In this document: piece by piece, positions 11,036-21,524 of the stretch
Layout: each line of letters starts with the position of its first letter
Position numbering within the stretch: position 1 is the stretch's first letter
DNA from: Obelidium mucronatum
Taxonomy: Eukaryota; Chytridiomycota; Chytridiomycetes; Chytridiales; Chytriomycetaceae
Direction of reading: 5' to 3'
NCBI GenBank assembly: GCA_025765595.1
Contig: JAIVFH010000080.1
Location: forward strand, 1 to 64,000
Length of the DNA stretch: 64,000 bases
The notes under the pieces: model-generated
Databases searched by the model: none
Told to the model about the DNA's origin: nothing
The model's input: only the letters and a program-made list of their open reading frames with translations
Made by a program: the position numbers and the translations under genes

Positions 11036-11712
11036 TGACAACACTGAAAATAGCTCCACTATTTTTCTTCCCCGCCAGGTGCACCCAAAAAGGGACGTGC
11101 ACCTTTTTCATTAGCCTGCCTTACAATTTCCCCAAAAATGGCAAAGGTACGTCTAGCATTTTCCCATCCCGCCGGCCAATTTTCCATAAAAGGGTGGACG
11201 CAAATCCCGTGAAAAGAGTCACGCATGTGATACAAACCCTCAGTCTGTGGACGTACGTTTTTCTTAAGCTCACTTTCCTGGTTCCTATTCTGCAAAACCT
11301 GCACGTACCTTTTTGTTTATTGTTTCTAGTTGTTTCTTGATGACCCTTGTCTTTTCGGCGGGCAGTTTGCGGGATTTCTTTGACATTGAAGAAAATGGTA
11401 TAAATTCGTCTGAAAAGAAACTCAAACAACTACAAAAAAGAAAAGCCAACGAGAACCTGCAAGGTAACTAAAACCATTTTTTCTTTATTGTCATCTTTGT
11501 ATATGCCAATAACACAAATCAATTCAGTTTGCAGGCAATAGATGTGGACAATCAACTTGCCTTCTTGGATTATTTTTCATTAACGGTCCACGTCCTTCCC
11601 GCCTTCCTGGTCTTTATTTTTTGAAACGTCCACCAATAAACGATAGATTCGCCTGCCCGTTGACCATTTTGGTCAATCGTGCACGCAGGTTGCTGTTTTC
11701 TCTTTATTGTCA
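11036..11712 (+). repeat. Putative additional LTR (677 bp) inside the copia leader
   Basis: The segment begins TGACAAC and ends TTGTCA, so its termini are TG...CA and inverted. It is preceded by a polypurine run (GATTAAGAG then G7) and contains a TATA-like GGTATAAATT (about 11397) and several AATAAA sites. The sequence before it ends in a basic pol-tail-like peptide (RNRLRGG). It could be the 3' end of a further, truncated LTR element. No matching second LTR or target duplication is seen, so it remains tentative. Confidence 0.35.
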
Positions 11713-11881
11713 CCCCCCCTAGATTAAGAGTCCTTCGTCGCTGCCGTTGCACAGGATAGGTAGTAGATAGGTATGTGTGTGTGTAGAAGAGTAGATGGTT
11801 CGACTACGACAGTATTCCGACAGCGTGTGTTACGACAAGCGGCCGGTGTTGAATTATGGGCAGTCGACAAATCCTAATTAA

Positions 11882-11937
11882 ACCTTCAAAACAGCGCGTC
11901 AATAAACGATTTCCACGCGCGGCAAGGCAAGGCAAGG
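11882..11937 (+). repeat. 56-bp direct repeat, copy 1
   Basis: An almost identical copy lies at 12082-12137, a 200-bp offset with one mismatch. It contains a CGCG-rich core followed by a GGCAA repeat. It lies in the untranslated copia leader, between the putative LTR and gag. Confidence 0.8.
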
Positions 11938-12081
11938 GTCGAGGAAGCGGTGGTGTACCTTTAGGTTCAAAGACAAGAACAAACAGTGTCAGAACCCCAA
12001 GTCAAAGCCAAGCACAGCCACCAACGATTCAAGTACCTAAACCACCATAAGACAACAACCCCCATCCAATCCAACTAAACT

Positions 12082-12137
12082 ACCTTCAAAACAGCGCGTC
12101 AATAAACGATTTCCACGCGCGGAAAGGCAAGGCAAGC
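12082..12137 (+). repeat. 56-bp direct repeat, copy 2
   Basis: This is the second copy of the repeat at 11882-11937. Both copies are followed after a few bases by GGTGGTGTACCTT, so the duplicated unit may be longer with an internal indel. Confidence 0.8.
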
Positions 12138-12527
12138 GGTGGTGTACCTTCAAGAACAATCCATCCAATCAGCAAACAAATCCAACCCAGCAAATGCCAC
12201 CAAAAACACCCAAACCTAAGAGAGAGTCGATGTAATTTCCAAACAATCGACAGAAGGGAGAGACAAGGTGGGAGTTTTAACAAAAGGCAATTTGGGATAA
12301 GAAAAAGAGCCAAGCACAAAAGGTATAAAATCAAAAGATCCCCAAAATTTCCAACAAAATAACCAAGCACTTTCACTCAAGGGAAAAACAAGAAATGGTG
12401 AAAAAAATCACGAAATTTAATAAATGTGATGGGAAAGTAACCAATAATAATAATAGCACCGCTTCCGGCAAGGGTGTAACACCCAACTACTACGCCTCAA
12501 AAAATTTTCTGACTTCAACAAAAAAAA

Positions 12528-12710
12528 ATGACAACAAACAACAACTTGAAAACGACTTTTACGCTTGATCATGATAACATCAGCAACTTCCACCAGTGGG
12601 TTGATGATATTGAAGGTCAGATACATGCAGCGTCATCATACTTCAAGCGACTTGCATCCAATTCAATTTCCGCCAAAGCCAATGCCATGCAATTCCCGCA
12701 AAAGTTGTAA
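12528..12710 (+). pseudogene. Copia gag, N-terminal fragment
   Basis: Sixty codons from an ATG give a copia-gag-like start: a hydrophobic TFTLDHDNISNFHQWVDDIE block comparable with the F.L...NY..W...I segment of Ty1/copia gag proteins. It stops at 12708. The following sequence jumps to integrase, so most of gag and all of the protease appear deleted. Confidence 0.5.
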
Positions 12711-13720
12711 AACAAATAAGCAACCGTTTAAGTCAGATCCAAAGAAACATTTACCTGGTGAACAACTTGGATTTGACGTCGTTGAAATCAAACCACCGCA
12801 TCTCGGAAAATATCCATACGCGCTTCTGATGAACGACTATGGTTCTAAGAGGTCTGACGTCGCGCTACTTGAACACAAAGATGAAGCATTAGTGTGGGCT
12901 ATCTGACTTCATCAAAAGACAATAACAAAATACCAACTTACAAGAAAACGGATGCAAATAGATCCTGGAGAACTGGGAAGATCTCCAGCATTCATGAAAT
13001 ATTGCGAACTCAACAATATCTCATTCGAGCCAGGAATACCGGAACAGCACCAAATGGATGGAGGACCCGAAAGGACAATTCAAACCTTGAGCAAGATGGC
13101 CAGGACTTTCCTATATCATCATTAGAATATTGGAGATACGCGTTCGAACATGCATCAGAAATCAACAATGTCTTACCTGTTATATCCCGCGATATTGATA
13201 GTCCCGAATACGCCAGCTCCGTAATTTGTCCTCGAACGTCCCACTTCCAGCCCTTTGGGTGTGCTGTCAAGTATCTTCCTGTATCAACACAAATTGTGAG
13301 CAAAATGGAGCCAACATGGAAAGAGGGAATTTACCTTGGATCCAAGACTCCATCTCAATTCATTGTCCTCGACTTGGAAACTGCTCGCGTCCACCTTGTT
13401 CAATTCAAAGATTGCATCTTCAAGCCCACTATATACCCGCCGTGGCCGCAACCAACATTTGCTACCTCCACGCAACTTGGTCTTGAGTTTACCAGAGTCA
13501 CCAATCAAGACAACGTTGCTGTGGATACCAATGTTAAAAATTATCTTGACATAACGGAAAAAGTCAAGAACAAACCTCTCGATGCCGAGACACTTCAAGC
13601 TTTGCGCACCAACCGCAAGCAGCCAAAACTACACCACACTGTCCTCAAGGCAAACGCCGTGAGACTTGAACTACAAAATACAAATCAACACTTAACAAAA
13701 ACGTAAGATACAACAACAAT
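12700..13720 (+). pseudogene. Copia integrase fragments
   Basis: In one frame, GFDVVEIKPPHLGKYPYALL followed by MNDYGSKRS resembles the first catalytic Asp region of a copia integrase core. After a frame change, ISFEPGIPEQHQMDGGPERT (about 13020-13080) resembles the third catalytic block (P..Q..G..ER). Another frame (13110-13470) carries the C-terminal GCAVKYLP...EGIYLG pattern. Stops and shifts between them make this a pseudogene. The domain inserted copia DNA at the target. Confidence 0.65.
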
Positions 13721-13888
13721 AACCCCAATCCTTCCTTACCATTCATCTTGGTTGGAACTTGCGGGGGACGCCTTGGAAAACTTAACAGGAACGGATTGAG
13801 GGGAAGCTACAATACACAAAACAAAATTAAATTTATAAGGGCCAAGCCCTGATCCCGGGATCCCCAACACATAAACAATCTACATACC

Positions 13889-15290
13889 TTGATCACCTAT
13901 ATCAACGGTAGCTCTTATCTCAATTGCTCGCATCAACGGCGTACACTAATCACTGCAATGAAGCGTACCTTAACAAGCCAAGGTCTTGGCACTTTGGTAC
14001 GACTGCCGCCGCAACCACCACCAACAGTACCGAAACCAGCAACGGCGCCTCGACGCATGTCTCAGAGACTCAGCAAATCATGGACATTACTTGCGATGAC
14101 ACTGCTGTGCTCACCGACACTTGAAAAAGAAGAGACACATATGTTTGATGAAGAATGGTCATTAGCTACAATTGAAGATAAACTACACGACATACCACTC
14201 ACCTCGATGCCTGTCTCAAAGACTCCTGATTTGCCAAAGACATGGAACACAGCCATGAAGAGCAAATTCCAAGAAGAATGGCTTGCAGCCAAGAAAGCCA
14301 AACTTGACGTGCTTGTGGACAACAAGACCTACAGACTTGTCAAAGCTCCTGACGGCATCAACATTGTTGGCAGCAAATGGGTTTTCAAGGTCAAGTTGAA
14401 CAGCGACGGATCTGTTGAAAGATTTAAGACGCGTTTAGTCGCCCAGGGATACACACAACAATTCGGATTGGATTATACGGAGACTCACTCACCAGTAATA
14501 CGCGCTGCGACTTTCAGATGGCTCTTAGCGCTCACAGCAATTAACGGGTGGGATACCCACATGTGCGACGTGAGCACCGCGTACTTGTATGGCAATATTG
14601 ACGAACCCGTCTACATGAAGCAGCCTCCTGGATACGACAATGGAACTGGCAAAATCTATGAACTCCTAAAAGGACTTTATGGATTAAAACAAGCGGGTCG
14701 TATAAGGTATAAGAAGTTGACGACTCACTCAAAGAAACAGGATACACTCAGTCGAAGGCAGACCCATGCGTCTTCTTTAAGACTGTGGATGGCAAGACGG
14801 TGTACTTGGCTATCTACGTCGACAACTTGTGTTTCTTTGGTGACCAAGCACTTATCGATGAGGGCGTGATTTCTCTGAGGAAGGAATTCAAAATGCGAGA
14901 CTTAGGAAAAATTACCTACACAATCGGAATACATGTTGAACACGTGCCCTCCGGAATATTCATCCACCAATCAAAATACATCAAGGAAATCTTGGAGCAA
15001 TTTACGGGGCATTTTTCGCATTATCCAATTTCCACTCCCTAGCCAAGCTCATTTTCACCAACTCCAGCATCAGACACCACTTCCCTCTTCAACAACCCAT
15101 CCCTATACCTTGAAGCCATTGGATGCCTCAACTACGCAGCTATCAACACTAGCCCGGACATCTCTACAGCTATCTCTTTCCTATCTATCTTCTCCAGTAG
15201 ACCATCTCAGCAACACTGGGAAGAACTCATGTGTGTCTTCCGCTACATCAATGACACACAAGACCACCGTATCTGTTAGAACCAGATAGT
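13889..15290 (+). pseudogene. Copia reverse transcriptase (RVT_2), frameshifted, with YVDN
   Basis: A long frame (to about 14700) contains classic copia RT blocks: GSKWVFKVKLNSDGSVERFK, RLVAQGYTQ, SPV, a strand with CDVSTAYLYG, and LLKGLYGLKQAGR. It then shifts to 14785-15042, where the catalytic box reads IYVDNLCFFG. The second Asp of YVDD is Asn, which should abolish catalysis. A last piece (about 15110-15280) matches the region before RNase H (IGCLNYAAINTSPDI). The gypsy insertion at 15297 cuts the element here. Confidence 0.85.
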
Positions 15291-15291
15291 A

Positions 15292-15296
15292 TAGTC
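15292..15296 (+). repeat. Gypsy target-site duplication TAGTC, left
   Basis: TAGTC lies immediately before the left LTR and again immediately after the right LTR (21525-21529). Confidence 0.9.
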
Positions 15297-15512
15297 TGTC
15301 ATATCCCTCATTACCTCCCTCATTACTAACACTATCTAAGCCCCTATTTATTCCCACTTATTCTCTATCTCACATTATATTATCTGCCTTATCTATCTGT
15401 CTGTTATACTTATTTGATTTATTTGTGTGTAAGAATAATAAATTCCCAAAGTTCCAAAGGACGTCATCGTTCACTCCCCTCACTCCTCCTCCATAAAATA
15501 ACAGACACCCCA
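15297..15512 (+). repeat. Gypsy 5' LTR (216 bp)
   Basis: It starts TGTCATATCC and ends ACACCCCA, and is CT-rich. Compared with the right LTR it differs at 15301 (A versus G) and 15496 (A versus C). It includes AATAAA near 15439. No normal tRNA-complementary primer site follows. Confidence 0.92.
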
Positions 15513-15558
15513 TTTTTTCCTTTGAGTACTTTATACCACACAATACCTCTCACACACT

Positions 15559-15871
15559 GCGGGTTGACAGTCGCTACATGGCACTACAACTTTAAGCACA
15601 AACTCACCTGCGGGCTGGTGGCTGCTAATTGGCACCCCAACTTAAAGCACAACACACAATCGCGGGTTGGCGGTCGCTAAATGGCACCCCAATTTAACGC
15701 ACAACACACAATCGCGGGTTGGCGGTCGCTAAATGGCACCCCAATTTAACGCACAACACACAATTGCGGGTTGGCGGTCGCTAAATGGCACCCCAATTCA
15801 ACGCACAACAGACACCACTGCGGGTTGACGGTCGCTAACGGGCACCTCAATTTAACGCAAAACACAATACA
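15559..15871 (+). repeat. Tandem repeat, about 52 bp x 6, in the gypsy leader
   Basis: Units begin with GCGGGTTGGCGGTCGCTAA-like sequence at 15559, 15610, 15662, 15714, 15766 and 15820. The two central units are identical and the outer ones diverge. Between LTR and gag, such arrays can act as enhancers or packaging or dimerisation signals (inference). Confidence 0.9.
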
Positions 15872-16110
15872 ATAGATTAAAACAACTCAAATACATAAAA
15901 CCACACTTATTAAAGTTTAGTAATACAATAACGACAACACACCAAAAGGTGGCGCCTGGGAGGCTCGCGACCCAAGCAAAGTCGAGACCCCAAAGAGGCA
16001 CCTGAATTTTCTCGAAAAACTAAGCATCCAAGCATCCATATCCCACAAAATTCCCTATTTATTCTAGCCCGACAAAAAAATCAAAACAGAAAAGAAAAGA
16101 AGCACCAAAC

Positions 16111-17414
16111 ATGGAAACTGTTGAAGAACTCCAAGCTGAACAAGAGCGCATTGCTGCTGAAATCCAACTACGCCACAACGCCATTAATGCTGCAAACAAC
16201 CAACGCTTACAAGGAGAGCAACTAGCAACATGCAAACTCCAAGCAGACGAGGCATTCCCCACAGCCCAAGACGAACTCGACACAATCGCAAACAGCGACA
16301 ACCCTGACAACGAACAAATCCAGAGAGCTACTGATGCCCTCGAATACCGCTTGACTGCCTGACTACCAAAGAAGAAAAGCATTAGCGGCCGAAGCCGAAG
16401 AACGTTACGACGCAACTTACCCAGCTGCTACAGCCCGCACAGAAAACCAACAACAACCACTTCCACAAGCCCTACCACTCCCGCGGCCACAAAAAATCCG
16501 TGACCCTCCCGCAAAACTCCCGAAATTCCCTGCAACTACGGCACCTAGACGAAATTCTTACATGGGCAGAAGACACCCAAACCATGGTCAGAACTCACCA
16601 AGCAACCGCACAAGAGCTCCCAGCTTGGCTAGAGACAACAGTGAGCCACAGGCAATTCTTGAGAGCATCTGCCGAAGCAACCGCCAGCACCGACTGCAAA
16701 AATATTAGTCGCTTCTTAACCAAAGTCCTGGACACCCACTTCGGCAACGACCTGAATGGGACACTAAACCGGGAACTGCAAAACATGCGGATGTTGCCAG
16801 AAGAACCAGTAGCGATACACCATGCCAAATTCGATAGACTGATTGCCTACTTCGAAACATCCATGTCAACAAAAGACAAAATCAAACTATACGTCAACAC
16901 GCTCACCCCAGACTTGAAAATCGGCCTCGGACCAAAGCTTGGAAGCATCACTTCGATTCTCGAAGCACAGATAGAAGCAGAAGAACTGGACGTCTTCTAT
17001 TTTCCTGTCAGAGCAACCCAGAACGTCGCAGCACCCACAGCCGCCCGCCGTTTCGAATCGAAGCGTTACAGCATCCTAACTGAAGCAAGAACTGGCCCCG
17101 CAGCAGCCCACGCAACTTCAAACAAAAACTGCAAAATCCACGGTCCTGGCCACAGCGACGCCGAATGCCGCGAACAAAACAGCACCTCAATTCCACTAAA
17201 TGCAAAATTGCCAGTCTGCGCCCACTGCAAAGCTCTCAAAGCTGCCAACCCCGACAAATTCATATCATTCAAGCACCCAGAAGAAGCCTGCTTTCAAAAG
17301 CACCCTCACCTTTGTCCGGCCCCAGTCTCTATGAAGACAATGTCTGTCGAAATTTTGGACAAAGACTTCTACACTGAAGTGGAAGACCAGTTCGAATTTT
17401 GGGCCAACAACTGA
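16111..17414 (+). pseudogene. Gypsy gag, frameshifted
   Basis: The ATG at 16111 opens a helical Gln/Glu-rich start (VEELQAEQERIAAEIQ). The frame shifts near 16361 and again near 16545, after which LDEILTWAEDTQ begins the capsid-like domain, running to the stop at 17412. The C-terminus has two Cys/His clusters (CKIHGPGHSDAEC and CAHCKA...H...C...H...C) of the kind seen in gypsy gag nucleocapsids. Role: particle assembly and RNA binding. Confidence 0.7.
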
Positions 17415-17730
17415 AGCCGAATCCTGAGTGTCTTTCCTTAATTGTATTTTTTCTCTTTTCCTTATTGGAAATTTTATGTCAAGTGACGTACAGTCGACAC
17501 CTTTTATTATTAATTTTTTTCTACATTACCGAAATAAACATTTATCCAGACGTAACATCACCAACACCAAAAACCCCAAACAAAACCAAACATTGCCGGC
17601 AGTTAAAAAAAAAAAAAAAAGAAATGAAATGGAGGGTAAAAACCAAAAATTGAAAGCAGAACGAACCTGACAAGCCACCAAGAAAAACAATATAAATACT
17701 GCAAAACCCCCTCCCAAAAAATTAACAAAT

Positions 17731-18345
17731 TTGCCCAAGCACGCAACGCTTGGCTACAAGACAAATACACTTACCAAGAAAATTTTTATCCCACAAGCCG
17801 CCAGCAGAATGTCGCAATCCCCAAAATTCTCCCCAAATCTAAGCTTCTTGAACAATCCACCCCCCATCCTACCAACATCCACCAACAAGAAAGACTATGA
17901 CGACTACAAAGCTGCCACTCAAGCCTGCGCTAGAGACCTGCTCCAAGCCACTACCGCCTACATGTTAAACCCAGGAAAACTCCTAAGGACAAACATCTTG
18001 GTCAACGGGACGGAACGCTGGTGCTTAGTCGACCAAGGCGCCATGTGCACGTCAATTGACGCCAAATGGGCTAACGCGGCAGGAATTGAAGTTAGCCACT
18101 CTGTGAAAATTCTAATGGAAGGTCACGACTGCAAACCAACTTGGGAATCTGTCAAGGTCTCGAAACCAGTCGTCTTCACGACATACCAAGGTACCTAACT
18201 CAAAATCAGTCCAATAAGAAAACATCTTAAACAAAATAAACAGGAATCAACGTTATCGCAGCAGTCATGCTCAAAGACAATCCAAAAGAAATAGTCACGC
18301 TAGGACAGGACATACTCTGGCCAGAGAACGCTTCCTGAAAGCAAT
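17731..18345 (+). pseudogene. Gypsy protease region with intron 1
   Basis: The ORF carries an aspartic-protease-like block, WCLVDQGAMCTSID. The catalytic D-S/T-G reads D-Q-G, which is unusual. The ORF meets a donor at 18191 and resumes at 18244 in phase as GINVIAAVMLK. One more frameshift (about 18335) is needed to join the reverse transcriptase lead-in. The 320 bp between gag and this ORF are AT-rich with an A16 run and no clear coding sequence. Confidence 0.6.
18191..18243 (+). other. Apparent spliceosomal intron 1 in gypsy pol (53 nt)
   Basis: Starts GTACCT and ends AACAG, with a CTTAAAC branch-like site about 17 nt before the end. Splicing joins TTYQ to GINVIA in phase 1. Reading through gives a stop within three codons. 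Confidence 0.6.
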
Positions 18346-18897
18346 CCAACCACACCTCGACGTCAACGCCACCCTCTCCAAGTCCGACCACCCTGAGGAC
18401 CTCATAACCATCGACCTTATCGAGGGAGCAGAACCAACATACATCAAACAATACCGCCTCCCATTCAAAAAACAATCAATAGTCACCGAACAAGTAACAA
18501 CGTGGCTCAAGGACGGAATAATATCTCTTGCGCCAGGCACCAGCTCCTACAACAGCCCACTTATATGTCCACCACGGATCGTCAACGGCGAACTCACCAA
18601 GTACCGCGTATGCGTAGACATTTGAGCTGTAAACAACAACACAAAAGACTACAAGCGAATCTACCCCGGCGCCAGAGACGTCCTTGAAGAAGTCACAGAC
18701 TCCAACCTGTTCTCGACGATGGACCTCGACGGCGCCTATCACCAGTACGTACTTGCCCCCGAACACCGCCATCTTACCTCCTTCTGCTGGAATGGACAAC
18801 GCTACGTCTTTAACGCTCCACCGTTTGGACTTAAAAACGTACCAGTGCAGTTCCAAGAGCTGATGGAAAAACTTTTCATAAAAGACAAATTCGTCAA

Positions 18898-18938
<41 letters not shown>

Positions 18939-19236
18939 TAACGTATATACATTAACACACTCTTGAAACCCTCTACCACAGATATACATTGACGACCTCT
19001 TCATCCACTCCTCCTCATGGGAATCCCACACCGAACATGTCATCTCCGTCCTAAAAACCCTAACTGCCGCCAAACTCCGCATCAAACCATCAAAAAACTC
19101 CCTTGGCCACCGAGAAGTCAAGCTCCTAGGATTCCTTAAAAGCGCTGAAGGAATCCAGATTGAGCCAGAACGGTACCTTGCTATTGACAAATGGAAAACA
19201 CCAAGACAGTCTAAAGATTATACATCGGTCGCACAC
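18346..19236 (+). pseudogene. Gypsy reverse transcriptase, with intron 2
   Basis: RT blocks appear in order: YRLPFKKQSI, LKDGIIS, SSYNSPLICPP, RVCVDI then TGA (18623) where Arg is expected, FSTMDLDGAYHQY, FNAPPFGLKNVP and FQELMEKLF. The catalytic IYIDDLFIHS follows only after removal of an intron at 18899-18981. Thumb-like sequence (LLGFLKSAEG) continues to the RNase H region. The TGA is explained by a CGA to TGA change at a CpG. Confidence 0.85.
18899..18981 (+). other. Apparent spliceosomal intron 2 in gypsy pol (83 nt)
   Basis: It lies exactly between FVK and IYIDD. It starts GTAAAA, carries a run of about 33 A, then CTTAAC, and ends CCACAG. Splicing restores a canonical gypsy active site in phase 0. 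Confidence 0.75.
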
Positions 19237-19860
19237 ATGCTCGGCTTCATGAACTACCTACGCGACAGCATTCCTCTCTACTCCACGTTAGCAGCACCAT
19301 TGGAATCCATCCGCAACGCAACAAATTTGGAACCCATCTGGACAGACGAACACGAAGCGTCACTCAAAGCACTCACAGAATCGGCAGCGAACGCACCAAT
19401 CCTATCCACACCAAACTTCACGCGAAAATTCTATGTTGCCACCGACGCTTCCAACTTTGGCATTGGTGCCATGCTGTACCAGCTCAACGAGAAAGGATCA
19501 AAGAAGTACATCCAATTTGCAGCAAAATCTTTCTCCATCCACCAACGGAACTACTCAGCAACGCACAAAGAACTACTCGGCATTATTTACGCCCTCAACA
19601 AATTCCACCCATATCTCTTCGGAGAACACTTTGTTTTGGAAACGGACCACAAGGCCCTGACATACCTTTTTACTTCAGTCGAACTCAACGTGCTTCTACA
19701 AGGATGGATCATACAACTTTACGATAACACACCTACCAGGTATGGCCCATTCACCTAACCTAACCCACAACTAAAACACCAATCAACCAGGCATCCAAAA
19801 CAAACTACCCGACGCCCTTAGCCGAATAGTCCACACCTACGAGAAGGCAGTCCCAGCATG
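19237..19860 (+). pseudogene. Gypsy RNase H and connection, with intron 3
   Basis: Sequence from 19237 gives MLGFMNYLRD, then an RNase H domain: FYVATDASNFGIGAML, SATHKELLGIIYAL, LETDHKALTYLF. A 1-nt shift near 19710 leads into YNFTITHLPG, after which intron 3 is removed and IQNKLPDALSR follows, the usual end of this domain. Confidence 0.8.
19740..19790 (+). other. Apparent spliceosomal intron 3 in gypsy pol (51 nt)
   Basis: GTATGG to ACCAG, with two CTAAC matches inside. Splicing joins HLPG to IQNKLPDALSR, a conserved junction of Ty3/gypsy polyproteins. Confidence 0.7.
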
Positions 19861-21281
19861 CCGCTTGCCGCAAAACACCACCACTACGGACACAATCCCC
19901 ATCTCAGACGGAATGGTCTACGGCGACATCCTGCCCTTCATGGACGCTTCCAAATCAACAGCAAGCCCAGAAATGATCACCTTGTCTCAAAAAACCATGA
20001 AAGTATCAGACCCCGTACTCCGCGAAACAGTCCCAGAAGACGAACGAACACCGCTCTTGGAAACACTGCACAGTATGGGACACTTTGGCGCTGACTCAAT
20101 GGTCCGGCAACTATGGCGTACAAACAAAACATGGCCCTCAATGAAACATGATGCTCTCGAACATGTCAAAGCCTGCCCTGAATGCCAGAAATGGAACATA
20201 GCCCGCCGCGGCTTTCACCCGATGACTTCAATACACGCCGAACTACCACTAGACCACGTAGCCCTCGATCTTGCTACCATTTCCACAACATCAGCCGACG
20301 GTTTCAACTTCATCCTCGTATTTGTCGACGTTGCCACAAAATTCACCTGAGACCGCTCAAAACCAAAACACAACAAGAGCTAGCCGCCACCCTCCTCCAA
20401 ATCTTTACAGACTTTGGATTCCCGCGCATCATACAAAGTGACAACGGCAGAGAATTCGTCAACAACCTAGTCCGAGAACTACTCTCACACTCTAAAACTA
20501 CCCACCGCCTCACAACCCCCTACAACCCGCAATCAAACGGTCTGGCAGAAAATCACGTCAAAACCGCCAAACAAACATTGTTAAAGCTACTGGACGACGA
20601 CTTGACTCACTGGGACAAACTGGTCCCTTGGTCCCAACTCTTTATTAACCTCAACATATCCAGAACCCACAAATCCAGCCCATTCAGCCTCATGTTTGCC
20701 TGAACGGCCAAGAACTTCACAGACTATTCCTTCGACCAACAACGTGACCTGCCACTGGAAGAACTACAAGCACGATGCAACCACATGCACGACCTCGTCT
20801 ACCCAGAAATAGCCGCCACCACAAGAAGGTACCAAGCCATCATGCGAGAAAAGTACAACAAGAAATTCAACGTCAAAAACGAACTATTTCCACTCAACTC
20901 CTACGTGATGGCAAACCGGATATTCGCGAAAGTAAAACCGAACCCCACTACGAAGTACCCTACCGAGTAATCAAGCGCACTCGCAACGGAACTTATCAAC
21001 TCCTGGATGCCGACGGATCTCCTCTAACCCGCAACTACGCTCCCCACCAACTAAAACTCATTTCAGCCCACACCACCTTCCTACCCACAGCAGAAGTCTC
21101 AAAAATTCACGCCTTCAGAACAAGCCCCACGAAGGAAAAAGAATACCTAGTTTCGTGGAAAAACCACGACAAATCATACAACAAATGGATTCCACACTCC
21201 CACTTTCAAAATACCACCATCATCAGCGAATTCCACAAAAAAGACCTCACCAAACGCAAACGCAAATCACCTACCAACTAA
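19861..21281 (+). pseudogene. Gypsy integrase with C-terminal chromodomain
   Basis: The zinc-binding HHCC domain is visible (LHSMGHFG then CPECQKW). The catalytic core follows: DHVALDLATIS, QSDNGREFVN, NPQSNGLAENHVKTAK. A small deletion near 20350 shifts frame within the VDVATKFT...LRPLK block, and a TGA at 20701 stands where Arg is expected after SLMFA. The C-terminus (about 21135-21250) reads EYLVSWKNHDKSYNKWIP, a chromodomain that in chromoviruses guides integration to marked chromatin. The element ends just before the polypurine tract at 21299. Confidence 0.85.
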
Positions 21282-21308
21282 CTCTCAACTCACAATCTGG
21301 GGGGGTGA

Positions 21309-21524
21309 TGTCGTATCCCTCATTACCTCCCTCATTACTAACACTATCTAAGCCCCTATTTATTCCCACTTATTCTCTATCTCACATTATATTATCTGCC
21401 TTATCTATCTGTCTGTTATACTTATTTGATTTATTTGTGTGTAAGAATAATAAATTCCCAAAGTTCCAAAGGACGTCATCGTTCACTCCCCTCACTCCTC
21501 CTCCATACAATAACAGACACCCCA
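21309..21524 (+). repeat. Gypsy 3' LTR (216 bp)
   Basis: It matches 15297-15512 at 214 of 216 positions, is preceded by a G-rich polypurine tract (21299-21308) and is followed by TAGTC. Confidence 0.92.

Larger units (their letters stand above)
15297..21524 (+). mobile_element. Ty3/gypsy chromovirus, nested in copia
   Basis: This 6.2 kb element has 216-bp LTRs differing at two positions and a perfect 5-bp duplication TAGTC. Internally it holds a leader with 52-bp tandem repeats, gag, protease, reverse transcriptase, RNase H, integrase and a C-terminal chromodomain, in the Ty3/gypsy order. A polypurine run (CTGGGGGGGTGA) precedes the right LTR. Coding sequence is interrupted by three apparent GT-AG introns, several 1-nt frameshifts, and TGA codons where Arg is expected. 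Near-identical LTRs suggest recent insertion (or LTR gene conversion). Confidence 0.93.

Noticed and set aside
10233..11732. TAGATTAAGAGTC at 10233 and 11720 as a target duplication
   Set aside because: A 13-mer AT-rich match is expected by chance in a window of this size, and the flanking termini do not match an element.
15950..15985. Possible tRNA primer-binding site TGGCGCCTGGGAGG in the gypsy leader
   Set aside because: It lies 440 bp after the LTR end, whereas a primer site should be adjacent. It also does not fold into a normal T-arm when reversed.
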